From assembly GCA_015956445.1 (NCBI GenBank), contig WIUZ02000008.1:1054001-1118000 (forward strand): DNA of 64,000 nt. The letters are read 5' to 3'. Below, in pieces: positions 45,714 through 57,600 of this stretch (position 1 is the stretch's first letter; every line of letters begins with the position of its first letter). Source of the stretch: Thelephora terrestris. Lineage: Eukaryota > Basidiomycota > Agaricomycetes > Thelephorales > Thelephoraceae. The position numbers and the translations under genes were made by a program. The notes beneath the pieces are model-generated. The model had not been told where the DNA came from. It ran no database searches and worked only from the letters and a program-made list of their open reading frames with translations.

Positions 45714-46840
45714 TCAACGATCGTAAGGTGGAGTGACAGCCCTGGTGTCCTCCTTCTTCATATCATCTGGAGGAGGAGGGGTCCTCGCAAGATCATCCAC
45801 ACGCTCTTTGGTTGCCCTTCTCTCAGGGCTGGGAGTGCGCCTCCTCTCAAAGGCGGGAGAACGGCTCCTTCGCCTTCTATCCCTGTCGTCTCTGTGATCT
45901 CTCTCCCTTTCTCTATCTCTGTCATCAACACGTTCCCTCTCACGCTCACCACGGCGGCGAGGACTGCGGGACCGTTCGCGAGACCTATAAGCGGGCGGCG
46001 GTGACCTCCTATCCCGGTCGTAGCGCCAAACGGCAGATGGTGGATTTTTAGCCCACTTGAGTAACCATATCAGCTGAACGCTCTGCAGATAGGGGGGAGA
46101 TAGGGGAAGTACAAACCTGGATGCTCAAACGGTGTCCATCGAGGTTCCTTCCGTGCCTAGGCGTCCCGGTGAGTTGTCGTGAGGGGGAGGACGCTCGATT
46201 GTTTGAGACGTACATGTCGTTGTAGGCGTCCTCGGCATCGCGAGTGCTTCTGAATTCGACAAAGGCGTAGCTGATTCGAGAGAGTGGTTCGTTGAGCGAT
46301 CGTCATTCGAGGGAATCGGTTTCGGGAGAGAGGATGATCGTAACGCGCGCAAAATCGAGCGGGGCGGGTCGCCGTCGTCGTCCGCACCAGAAGAATCGAA
46401 CGGGCCGACCAATAGCAGTCGTCGTATCGACCGTGGACGTCGGATATGGTTTTAAAACATCCTGAACGGTGTACGCAACACGACTTGGGTGCACGCAGAA
46501 CGGTCGCGAAATCGGAACGAAAAGAAATCGAAATCGAGAGGTGGAACGTCGTTTTCGGTTGTGGTTTTCGCCGCATGTTGTACATTCCTCTTTTCGACCC
46601 GGAACGCGTTCTGACGGGGAGGATTGAGATGAGAAGGATCGTAAACTCACGGGTTGGAATGGGCGCGAGGGTTCCTAGGGGCAGGTACGTCGCATCGAAC
46701 TAGAGGACCATACCTGACGACAATGATGAGCCCTTGAAAGGAAAAAAAGGATGAGAAGAAACTTACCGCTCAAACTCATAAGCGAGATCCCTTGCACGGG
46801 TAGATGGATGAAAACCACTGACGAAAATGATTCGAGGCAT
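45714..46840 (-). CDS. SR-type splicing factor with one RRM
   Basis: Nuclear RNA-binding protein that helps define splice sites. Five in-phase exons, 46767-46840, 46651-46713, 46214-46270, 46117-46156 and 45714-46055, give 191 residues. One RRM at ~1-80: RNP2-like IIFVSGF at residues 4-10, RNP1-like YAFVEF, and AEDAYNDMHGRNLDGHRLSIQWAKN. Then a tail of Arg-Ser, Arg-Glu and Arg-Asp repeats (YRSRERSRSPRRR, RRRRSRSPAFERRR) ending DDMKKEDTRAVTPPYDR. It resembles one-RRM SR proteins such as S. pombe Srp1 or SRSF2-like factors. Intron 2 is 380 nt, far above the local norm, and interrupts the RRM. Many SR genes use such introns for self-regulated splicing. Confidence 0.93.
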
Positions 46841-47149
46841 ATCTTCTCGGCCAAACTGGTCGGCGGTTGAGTGAAAGGAGGCGAGGGTGGGGACGGCGAC
46901 TTTGACGGATGTGGGCAGCCCACTGTTTGTGCTTGTTTGTAAGCTGTGGCTGATCGAATTCCCCTGACCCGAGTGGCCTGAACTTCGTATCTTGCTCTGC
47001 CCGCGTTTCCCTTGTGTCTTAGAACGCAATCAAAGCTTGCAACAAGTGACTTGATTTCGAAACACGAGCACATCTTGAACTACAACGCAGCCAATCTTCA
47101 CCATTACCCTTGTGCAGAATCCATGTGGCACGTATGAGATGACATATCA
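46841..47149. other. Promoter region of SR gene, no gene seen
   Basis: About 310 bases between the SR start and the end of the next minus-strand gene. No recognisable element beyond short C/T-rich patches. Confidence 0.4.
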
Positions 47150-47823
47150 CTAAGCCTGGTTTACAATGCAACCAACGCCTTCACACATCTTCTTCACCTC
47201 GCCTACGATCTCTCGGAACTTGTCCGCGCCAGCTTGCTCCACTATATCATAGCACCACCACTCTTTAGGGGCCGTATCAATTAGCAGGTGAGTGTCAGGA
47301 GCAATGCTTGCTGGGTCCAAGCGTCCGGATTCCTTATCGTACTGGTAGAACGCAATTTTAGTGCCAAAGGCAGATGCGCCATACAAAACAGGGATTTCCA
47401 TGTCAGGCGTAATATCCAAGAAGCATCTTCGTAACCGGAGGTCAGCCTCTCGACGCTTCGAGGAGAGTCGGAAGTCAGCGGGTGGTTTGACCTCGACGAT
47501 GAACACAGGCGTTGCATTGGGGTAAATGAAAAGGAGGCCGACAAAATCGACGGCTTCACGCACTGTGACGGGGGCCGTTCTCCTGCAAATGTGGTGCGTC
47601 TGTTCTTACCATTGGTTTCGCATTCGTTCGTCACTTCCTTGGGCGTAACCGTTGACTGTGTTATCTCCAGGCATCCACCTACGATAAACTACCCCTTCGA
47701 CCTTTCCCATAATCGCATATATGTTTTTCCCAGTTGTACACCCGCACTTGCCGCATTCACTTTGTTGGGGTCCTCCCATTCGGAGACAATGTCAAGTATT
47801 TTACCGAATCCGCACTTGTACAT
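47150..47823 (-). CDS. Hypothetical protein, possible nuclease-like fold
   Basis: The C-terminal 137 codons (47150-47563) read as a compact alpha/beta protein: AVDFVGLLFIY, PVFIVEVKPPADFRLSSKRR, EIPVLYGASAFGTKIAFYQY, PKEWWCYDIVEQ. The EVK after a hydrophobic strand recalls PD-(D/E)XK-like folds, but no full site can be defined, so this is only a suggestion. Upstream coding from ATG 47823 (MYKCGFGKILDIVSEWEDPN) joins through a GTGTAC donor and a CACAG acceptor to NGYAQGSDERMRNQW. A last 27-nt gap (GTAAGA...TTGCAG) must then be removed, which is shorter than normal introns. The 5' model is therefore uncertain. Confidence 0.5.
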
Positions 47824-47944
47824 ACGTAGCCTCTGTAACCTTGGTAACAACGGACGGACGATTCGGATATCAGGACAGCGCAGGACGTGAAGATGTGGCC
47901 CTTACTGTAATTTCGGCTGAGACGAGATGAGACCTCATCGTAAG

Positions 47945-48533
47945 TTACCAGCGGCACGCTATTGATCGCGAACTCCCTCGCGGTCTCGGGCGCTCATGTA
48001 GGGCATTCAGCTTGGAACCACACGAGGCAAATGATCGCCCGGCTGTGCCTTCTGTCGATCCCTCCCGCCGAAATCTCGAATTTTGCAATCTCTGGTTGTC
48101 ACCGTTAGTATTTGAGACCGGGTATTCGCGCAAAGATTGTGTCGATGTGTGGGGTGGTTGGTGGAGCTTTGCGTGGGATTGATTGGTTCTTCTCTGGGCA
48201 AAGGTGTTCTGAGATGATCGATTAGGCGCAGCAGAGGTCCCTCGGGCGGAGCTGATATCTGACTGTCTTATGTAGGCCGAGTGCTGCCTCTGGCGGGCCG
48301 TGGCCCTGAAGAATGTTGGGGTTCGTACGTGGGTTTTCATCATTGATACAAACCGGTGGCGTTGGGGCACTGCGTGGCGAGTTTGCGCCTTCAGACGCTT
48401 GGCCGTAAGGTTTGCGGAGGTGATCCGCAGGACGTGAGAAATGCAACAACCAAACGCTCGGTTTCAAATGGTAGGGAGAGATAGTGTGGTCGTCATTAGC
48501 GTAGAGGAACGAGACCGTGAGTGACAAATCCAA
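47945..48533 (-). CDS. Unrecognised overlapping frames, possible upstream exons
   Basis: Two overlapping minus-strand frames (48222-48533 and 47945-48370). The second is polar and Arg/Ser/Gln-rich, like a disordered protein segment. They lie directly upstream of the hypothetical gene at 47150-47823 and could be its 5' exons or chance. No domain is seen. Confidence 0.2.
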
Positions 48534-49384
48534 GCCCCAGCACGCCAGCAGTGACGCAGATCACACAGACAGATACCAAGGAATTGGGCACATCAGAGGG
48601 ATGAATTAGAGCCAGAGCGGAGATTGACGCCTTCAACGGAGTCCAAGGTTCACACCTACGTCGATGATGTCAACTTGCATATGTAGTTGAACAGAAAAAC
48701 TCTGATAAACTCTGGGGCAACCTCGACAAGAGGCTCTGCGAAAAAAAAATCAAAGCCCCCAGGGATCTAGTGACGGTCGCGACGGCGGTTTGAGTGTACG
48801 TTAAGCAGGATTGGGGGCTTAGCCAAGAAACCTGTTACGCGGTCTGCTAATAAATCACAAGAATGTTACTCTGGGCGAGGCACGAGCACTCCCATACTCA
48901 GTTTTCGGTAGCTGACGACGAGCATCGAGCCAGGGTGTCGATTGCAGCGGGGGAAACAGCCGTCGGGTGTTGCCGAGACCACGAGGAGCGGATGAGGGGG
49001 GGTGGCTGACGTAATGTCCGTTGATCTGTTTCGAAGCACCTGCCCCTCACCCTCAAACCTCGGGCTGTGGGCTAATTCATATCTCGTTCCGAAGGCATCC
49101 TCATCACGAACCAGTGGCGATTGACGCGTTACTGCGACTTTCAGCTTGAGACTCTCTAGGGTGCTCAGCGGGCGAGCCTTGTCTGGTGAGTGGGTGGTTG
49201 CGCAGTTGGAGGCACGCCGACCGCCTCAAGGTTGGGCTCGTAGCGCTGAATCTTCGGTTTAGATCTCGGTTGGGTCAAATAGCACGCCTAACTAGCACGC
49301 TCAAACAGAGAAGATACCCACAAGTGTTTATACCCCCTACTCGTCAGGAGAGGGCATATTGCTAGGTCTGCTTGAGGAGACTAC
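48534..49384. other. Intergenic region upstream of P4-ATPase gene
   Basis: About 850 bases with no gene. Just before the ATG, positions 49365-49383 repeat exactly a 19-base string found upstream of the F-box gene at 20405. This region must hold the P4-ATPase promoter. Confidence 0.45.
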
Positions 49385-52300
49385 ATGTCCGATATCCCCC
49401 TCCGAAATTTCAGAAGATCAAGAAACTCCAGATCAGGTTACGCCCCTCTTAGGACAGAACGAGACGAGCACGACGCCAACGAAAACGGAAGCGTGATCGG
49501 TAATACCCGCCAGAGCATGCCGGCCCAGAGTTCTGTAACCAAGGTTGCGGCTTCAGCGACGAATCAGAGGTGGAAAGGGAAGAAGAAGCAGGTCTACCGG
49601 GATGATCTTGAGGAACAGGAGGGGTTGTTGAGGGATGGGGAGGGCCATGATAGCGAAGAAGAGGTTGGGCGAGCGGGTCCGGCGAGGCTCCCTACCCAGG
49701 AGGTGTGTTTCAACTCCTCATGCTCCTCGGCTCCATCTTACATCCAGCAGCGACCGACTTCGCGATCGAGTTCCAGCAAGAAACACGCAGGCGGTTCGAA
49801 AGACAAATCCAGAACTGTCCCATTTAGACCACCAGGTAAAGTTGGGGATCGGGTAGTCAGAGCCACACCTCCAAACTTGCTCATTCTTCCTCTCAGAAAG
49901 GTTCCAAGCGCGGTTCGCTCCGAATACCGTCAAGAACCAGAAATACAACGCTTTCACTTTCTTGCCGATCGTCTTCTACGAACAGTTCAAGTTTTTCTTC
50001 AACTTGTATTTCCTGCTGGTGGCGCTATCCCAATTTGTACCTGCGCTAAAGATTGGTTCGTGCTCTTGCTCTCGCTTTCCGTCGTGCCGCTTATCCGCAA
50101 GGAACTTACAGGTTTTATCGCCACTTATATCGCACCTCTCGCGTTCGTCCTCTTCGTGACGATGGGAAAAGAGGCTCACGACGATTATAAACGGCATCTA
50201 AGAGACAAAGAAGCCAACTCTGCAAAGTACCTCATCCTCGAATCATCAGGCGACAACACTTCATCTTCTCTCGACGACGGACCACATACGAGATCCGTCC
50301 CGTCCTCCTCTATCCGTGTTGGCGACTTGATCTTGCTCGAAAAGAACCAGAGAGTGCCCGCCGACCTGGTGCTGCTGAGGACCTCGGATTCAAGCGGAAC
50401 GTGTTTCATCCGGACTGATCAGCTGGATGGTGAGACGGATTGGAAACTGCGAGCCGCTGTACCTATATGCCAAAAGCTCCAGTCTGATAGGGATTTGCTG
50501 GGTCTGGACGCCGAAATCTATGGTACGAGTGCGCTTACTCCCACTTGTTGCTCCCACACTGAAATCTCATCCGTCCAGCCGATCCTCCAATAAAGGATAT
50601 TCACACCTTCGTCGGGACTTTCTCAATCAATTCTTCTCCCTCACAATCGACGAATGATCTTCCGATGGTCCCCGTGCCAACGGTAGAACCCCTGACCGCC
50701 GAGAACATGCTATGGGCAAATACCGTCCTCGCGGCGGGCTCAGCGATCGGTTTCGTGGTCTACACTGGAGCGGAAACTCGAGCGGTGATGAATACCAGTC
50801 ACCCGCAGACCAAAGTTGGTTTGCTGGACCTCGAAATCAACAGACTTGCGAAGGTCGGGTCAGCCATGATTGAGCCAGCCTCTTGCTGACGTCTCACTCC
50901 ACATAGATTTTGTGCGCGGTTACGTTCGCTCTGTCGCTTGTGCTCGTCGCTCTCAATGGCTTCCGCGGTCTGTGGTATGTTTACGTTCTCAGGTTCTTGA
51001 TCCTCTTTTCGTCTATCATCCCAATCAGGTCGGTGGCGAATTTTTGTTTCGACTTGACCTTGTTTTTACCATCACCGTGTTTTGACAGTCTGCGGGTGAA
51101 CTTGGACATGGGGAAGACGGTATATGCGTCTCAGATCATGAACGATCCAGAAATACCTGGTGCGATTGTGAGGACGAGTACATTGCCTGAAGAGCTCGGT
51201 AGGATTGAGTACCTGCTGAGCGACAAGACAGGGACCCTCACGCAGAACGGTCCGTCTTATGTTCTTTTCTATGCGCCCCGCTTATCGCCGCGTTTCCTGC
51301 CGTGCAGAAATGGAGATGAGGAAGCTTCATATGGGCACTGTTTCGTATGGGTTCGAGTCTATGGATGAGGTAGCTCACCAGTTGCACGTCGCGTTCGGTT
51401 CTGGGGACAAATGTAAGGTTTCTTTATCCAGTTGTGCTTTTAGCTCATAGTGCATTGGCAGCACATAAAAGGCAAATGTCGCTGATGACCGGTGCTCAAC
51501 TCGCTACTCGTGGGAGACGGGACATGTCATCAAGGGTGAAAGACGTTGTTTTATCTCTTGCTTTGTGTCACAACGTGAGTGTCGTGTGGACTCGCGTGTA
51601 GTCTGGTGTTGATCATCCTTGTCTGTAGGTCACCCCGGTATCAAATGATGATGGAACTGTCACTTATCAAGCGTCATCCCCGGACGAGGTTGCTATCGTA
51701 CAGTGGACGGAATCCGTCGGGCTCACGTTGATTTTCCGCGATCGCACCCTGATCAAACTCCAAACTCCCTCCGGCGACCACATTTCCTTCGACGTTCTGG
51801 ACATCTTCCCGTTCACGTCCGAGTCCAAGAGGATGGGAATCATCGTTCGCGATCAGAGCTCTGGCGATATCACGTTCTTGCAGAAGGGAGCGGACGTCGT
51901 CATGGCAAAGATTGTGCAGAGGAACGATTGGCTGGAGGAGGAGACTGGGAATATGGCCAGGGAGGGACTCAGGACGCTTGTCATGGCCAAGAGGAAGATG
52001 AGCGAACAGTCTTACCAGATATTCAAGGAGCGCCATCACGCTGCGAGCGTACAGCTTGAGGGCAGGAACGAGGCCATGGCTGCTGTTGTCGCAGAGTGTC
52101 TTGAGAAGGATCTTGAGCTTCTGGGCTTAACAGGAGTTGAAGACAAGCTGCAGGACGAGGTCAAGAGCACGTTGGAACTTTTGCGGAATGCGGGTATCAA
52201 GATTTGGATGTTGACTGGTGACAAGATCGAGACCGCGACTTGTATCGCGATCTCCACCAAGTTGGTCGCTAGAAATCAGTACATCCATCAAGTTGCGAAA

Positions 52301-53747
52301 CGTGGGTACACGTGTGTTGTGAAGCTGGGATTGAAGCTGACGCGTTTTCGGGCTCGGGTGAATAGTCAAGACTTCGGACGAAGTTCGCGATCAACTGGAG
52401 TTCCTACAGTCGAAACTGGACTGCTGTCTCGTCATTGATGGAGAATCTCTCCAGGTCAGGATTTCGCACTGTCTCCAAGCGATCCAACATTTATCGATCC
52501 GTGTAGCTCTGCCTAAACTCGTTTACGAATGAGTTCATAGAGATCGCCACAAAACTCTCCGCAGTCGTCGCGTGCAGGTGCTCTCCGACCCAGAAGGCCG
52601 ATGTCGCCCGCCTCATCCGAAAACATACCAAGAAACGGGTATGTTGTATTGGAGATGGAGGGAACGACGTTAGTATGATCCAGGCCGCTGACGTTGGTGA
52701 GTCCGAAAACTTCTCTTACCCGATGCCGGTTTTGTCTCACGATGGGACGCAGGTGTTGGTATCGTCGGGAAAGAGGGCAAACAAGCTTCGCTCGCCGCAG
52801 ACTTCTCGGTCATCCAATTCAGCCACCTGACCAAACTCCTGCTGTGGCACGGTCGAAACTCATATAGGCGCTCGGCCAAGCTAGCTCAATTCGTCATCCA
52901 TAGAGGATTGATCATCTCGGTTATGCAAGCCGTGTTCTCCGCCATCTTTTATTTCGCCCCGATCGCTCTGTACCAGGGATGGCTGATGGCCGGGTACGCG
53001 ACGGTGTATACGATGGCTCCCGTGTTTTCGTTGGTTCTGGATAAAGATGTGAACGAGGATCTGGCATTGCTTTACCCTGAACTCTACAAGGATCTAACCA
53101 AGGTAATGGGTGTTCTTGTGAATGCTTTTGCCGGCGTTCTGAGAATCCTCTTCAGGGACGAGTGCTTTCTTATAAAACCTTTTTCACCTGGCTGGAGATC
53201 AGTCTGTACCAAGGTCAGATCGTCTCTTCCTATCTGCTCGTCCTGGGCGATGAAGCTTATCCCTCTTCGACGTTTCGTATGATGTAGGGTCGGCGATCAT
53301 GATCATGTCCTTGATCCTATTCGAAAACGAGTTTTTGAACATCGTTTCGATCTCGTTCACCGCGCTCATTTTAAACGAGCTTATCATGGTCGCGTTGGAA
53401 ATAACCACCTGGTATGGTGCATTCCCCGTAGTTGAGCGGGATGGGTCCACTGACTTACGTGCACCTTCCTCAGGCACGTTTACATGGTCATCGCGGAGAT
53501 CGCAACGCTGCTACTTTATGCCATCAGTATTGTGTTCCTACCAGAGTACTTTGGTACGTGGTTCTATTCCTTCCTCAATTGGTGGCTGCTTCTTAACGTG
53601 CGGCTTCTCAAAGACCTCTCGTTTGTGTTATCTGTGCGCTTTGCTTGGAAGGTGGCTGTCATCGTGGCAGTCAGCGCTTTCCCGTTGTATGTGTTCAAGT
53701 TTATCAAGAGCAAGATCTCGCCTGCTGCTTCGAGTAAATTGTTGTAG
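49385..53747 (+). CDS. NEO1: Neo1-type P4-ATPase (phospholipid flippase)
   Basis: Essential Golgi/endosomal flippase in yeast that moves aminophospholipids to the cytosolic leaflet. Seventeen exons, all in phase (first 49385-49702, last 53614-53747), give 1149 residues, matching yeast Neo1 (1151). Disordered N-terminus to ~150; entry [18 protein letters not shown]; first membrane pair with [20 protein letters not shown] and [14 protein letters not shown]; actuator motif [26 protein letters not shown]; phosphorylation site [10 protein letters not shown] with Asp503; nucleotide domain [18 protein letters not shown]; hinge TGDKIETA and [13 protein letters not shown]. The C-terminal six membrane helices begin after [20 protein letters not shown] and end [10 protein letters not shown]. 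The absence of long N- and C-terminal regulatory tails and the Neo1-like [20 protein letters not shown] block favour Neo1/ATP9 over Drs2 or Dnf. Confidence 0.96.
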
Positions 53748-54697
53748 TGTATATTATCTCCTAGTGCTAGACATGTGCTGCGAATTTATTGAATGGTTAA
53801 TACACTTTTTTACACAATACCGTGGGTGGGTAAGACGAGCAGACAGAGACAAGTGCCCCAACGAAGGTCAAGAATTCCGCCCCAGCGGACTTGGGGCCTC
53901 CCTGTGCTAAATCAAATGGTGGGGAGGAAGATCGGACGGATGGCTGTTTCAAAGGGGTGAGCGCTTCAGCAGTTGAGCGTCGCTCAGAGCACAATAAGAA
54001 CGACCATAGATGGTGGCCACCTCAGTTCCCTTGCTTGAACCCTCGCCTGCCCTACCCCATTTTTGGGTTGGTGCTCGATTCGGCCCAGATCTTCAGACGA
54101 TCTCAACACCGGCTCTTAACCACACATTAACGCAAGTCTCAAGATGCCAAGATGAACGCCAGCACACGAGCTCGAGGACCGTTTGGTAGGGTGGTTGGCA
54201 GCCTGTCGAATACACACGCTTATCAGGGGTGTAAAGCGTTAGAAACTTGTTCAAGATAATCCGTGCAAGAATAACATGGCAAGTTTGTCCTGGGAGGGAA
54301 GGGAACTCACGTGAGTGCGGCTTACGGATCCAATTCCCGGTGCCGAACGAGTTGGCATCGGCACAGCCACAGCAAATGATTACAATTAAATCACTTCAAA
54401 TTTCTGTTACTCTCTTACTGCTACGCTTAAGCTAAAATGCGTGTGATCACTCGATGCATGTGTGGGGGGAGTATGTGGGTGTGTGCATGGTTGCTTGAAC
54501 TAAGAGATATGGGAGGGGAGGAGGGGGCACTGTGGCAAGTGATATGGCAGATAAACCGAATGCGCCGATGAACAGAGAAGAATGGAGTAGAGGCAGGTTA
54601 GTTTAGGGACGGAGGAAGGGAGAGGCGAGTTAAAAACTGCAGCAAAAAGCAGAATACGAAGAGTCCTGAAAATCGGCAAGGAGCCGTTGCAATCGCC
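53748..54697. other. Convergent 3' region of NEO1 and NST1, no gene seen
   Basis: About 950 bases between two convergent 3' ends. It holds only short frames. The T-rich TTTTTTACACAATAC near 53808 may belong to the NEO1 3' UTR. A G-rich track around 54470-54530 lies close to the NST1 end. Confidence 0.45.
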
Positions 54698-57600
54698 TCA
54701 GTTTCCAGAGTGAGGGGGAGGAGAAGGATTGTGTCCAACAAATTGTCCGGGAGGGAAGAAGTTCGATGGGTGCCATTGGTCATTGGAGTTTGTCGTTCCC
54801 CAAGGTGATGGTCCAACAGGAGGCCGATGGAGGTTCGGGGATTGTACAGGAAATCCGGATGTCGGTCCCCACGGTCCCCTGAGGTCGACCGACGCCCTGG
54901 GAGGAATGGGAGCGGCGCCCCAAACAGGACCATTCACCACCGTCCGTCGTAAGCTAGGTACGACCTCGTCATCCTCGGTCGCGAGGGCAGAGGACCCCAG
55001 GACCTTCGGACTAGGCGACCGACGAACAGGTGAGGCAGATCCAGACCCTGACTGCTCGGTAGGACGAGCGATGGGTTGGAGGGGTCGCGGGGGACCAATT
55101 GGACCAGGATCTACGTTGAGGGACTGTCGCCTTCCAGAACCGGGGGCGAGCATCGAGGGAGGTGGCGGATTAGGGTTCGTCTTCTGAGGTGGACCTATCG
55201 GTCCTGGATTGACGATTGCAGAGGTACCAATTGGGCGAGTAGGGTAAGAAGAATCAAACCCAGGTGCTCCATAGCCGCGCGGTATCGGCGAAGGGCCCAG
55301 GGCAGGTCCTGGCCCCTGCTGGGGAATCGCAGAGCCAGGAACGAGCCCGTTGAACGGCTGTGGAGGGTTGAAGGGTATCCGAGGTGACACCAAAGGCGTT
55401 TGCTGTGGAGTGACCCCATTAACACCAGGGGAGTAGCCTGGTGTGGGAGGGTTGGACGCTTGCGAGGGGGTTGGGGGAACCGATTGGTTAGTATTGATAA
55501 TAGGGCGAGGTTGTGAGTTTTGTCGAGACACGCTGGGAACGGGGGATACCGCTGATGTCGACGCTGACTTGGGGAGAGCCTTCTTTGGCGTGGTCTGAGG
55601 CTGTGGTGGACGCTGAGTCGAGCCAGAGGCGGTAGCGCTACGAGGCGAAGGAGGGGGGCGGGCACTCTGTTTGCGAGCTTGTTGGGCAGCGCGAGCTTCC
55701 TTCTCCTTCTCGGCCTTCTCCTTCTCGAGGCGTTCACGCTCGACCTTCTCCTTCTCCTCACGAGCCTTCTTCTCTCGCTCCTCTTTCTCCTGTTGTTCGC
55801 GTTTGGCAGCGGCTGCAGCCCTCTCCTTTGCTTCGCGTTCCTCCTTGACTTTGCGCTCTCGCTCCTCCTTTTCCCTTCTCTCCTGCTTGACCTTCTCTTC
55901 CCGCTCCCTGCGTTTGCGTTCCTGCTCAGCCTGACGTTCCTTCTCCTCGGTTTGTCGCTTGCGACGCTCTTCTTCCTTCCGTTGTTTCTCCTCTTCCTGA
56001 GCCTTGCGCGCAGCTTCACGCCTGGAACGCTCTTCCTCCCGTTTCCTTCTCTGCTCTTCTTCCATGGCTAGCTGTTTCGCCTTTAAAAGAGCATCCTCGG
56101 CGGCCTTCTCAGCAGCTTTGGCGGCCTTCTCACCCTCCTTGGCCAACTTCTGTTGCCTACGCACGAAATCGGATAAGATGGCGTCAGCGGTGGGCAATTA
56201 AACTTACTTCTTCTTGTCCTTCTTTTTCTGGTTCTGAGTTTGCTTTTTGGCCTCCTTCTCCTTCGTTGCCTTGTCCTCGTCCTCGAGTTCTCTTAACAAC
56301 TGGAGTTGTCGCTCTTGTGCCACCTGTTCTCGGTACGCTTGAAGGACCCGTTGTTCAAACATCCGGGCGGCAAATATCGAGAACATCTTTCTGCCTTCCT
56401 CGACCTTTTGATCATCGGTCATCGGCTAGGGCGGAGTGGGCATTCTGAGTTTAGGGAGATGAAGGCGATAGGTTTATGCGTACCTCTTCTTCTTCCTCTT
56501 CTTCCTCCTCCTCATCGTCGTCTTCGTCTTCATCCTCCTCATCCCCATCATCGTCCCCCTCGTCTTCTTCACTGTCGTCCTCGATGTTACCCGTCGCTCG
56601 ATCTTCGCGAATCATCCGACGATCAGCCAACTGCTCCATCATCTCAAGGAACTTCTGTCCGTCGTTCTTCAACAAATCGTCGGCGACTGTCAGGATATTA
56701 TCTATTCCTAGACAGGTTAAGATGGACAAGTTCCAACCGAGATAGTTCCAAAAAAATGGGTGAGAAAATGGACTTGCCAGTAACTGTGAGACTATTCCCG
56801 AAGCTGAATAGATTATCTCGTTCCGGTTTCGCATCCGCGGTTGTTCGACGCCGAGTAGAAGCAGGAGCGCCAGCCCTCCTTGATGTCACACGAGGATGTC
56901 GACCATCGCCATCCTCACCCTCGCCCTCACCGTCGTCTTCGTCCTCATCTTCCTCGTCGTCCTCCTCCGCCTCGTATTCGTCGTCTTCCTCATACTCGTC
57001 CTCGTCCTGATCGTCCTCGAACTCACTTTCTGGGTGTTTCACCTGAGCCTTCGGACCCCTCCCATTCGGCACGGAAGAAATTGGGGGCTTCCTCGGATTA
57101 GGTCGTGACGACGGAGGCTGAAGCTTGTGATGGCCCACGACTGCGCCATTCTTGTCCAATTCGACAGAGCCAGGAAAAGGACCAGGACCAGGCGGTGGCG
57201 GAAGTGTACCTCCAGAGGAAACGTAACGCTGCTGATAGTTCGCGTATTGTTCTAGCTCCTCGTAATAAGCATCGTACAGTACCTCGAGCTCGTCCTCAAT
57301 TGCATTCCTGTTACGGTGGTTGACAAGGAAACAAGAAGCAGGTGCCAAGGAACGATGGGACAAGGAGAGATCATGATCGCGAAAAGTCAAAGCATAGACC
57401 AGAAATCCGAGGGGTGAAGAGCAGTGTTGCAGGTGTACAGGGTAAGATTCACAGTCAGGGAAAAATTTTCAGACAAAAAGACGAGAGGGAGAGGGACGGA
57501 CCGCTTCCGACCACATACGGCACAGCTGCAACTATGTTTCTGCTGTTCCTTCATCTTCTTCAAGACTGCCTCCTTCTCGACCTTGACCAGATTCCTGCGT

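Noticed and set aside
55671-57010. Long Ser/Leu/Arg-rich plus-strand frames
   Set aside because: They are antisense shadows of the charged coiled coil and acidic runs of Nst1 and have no splice or start support.
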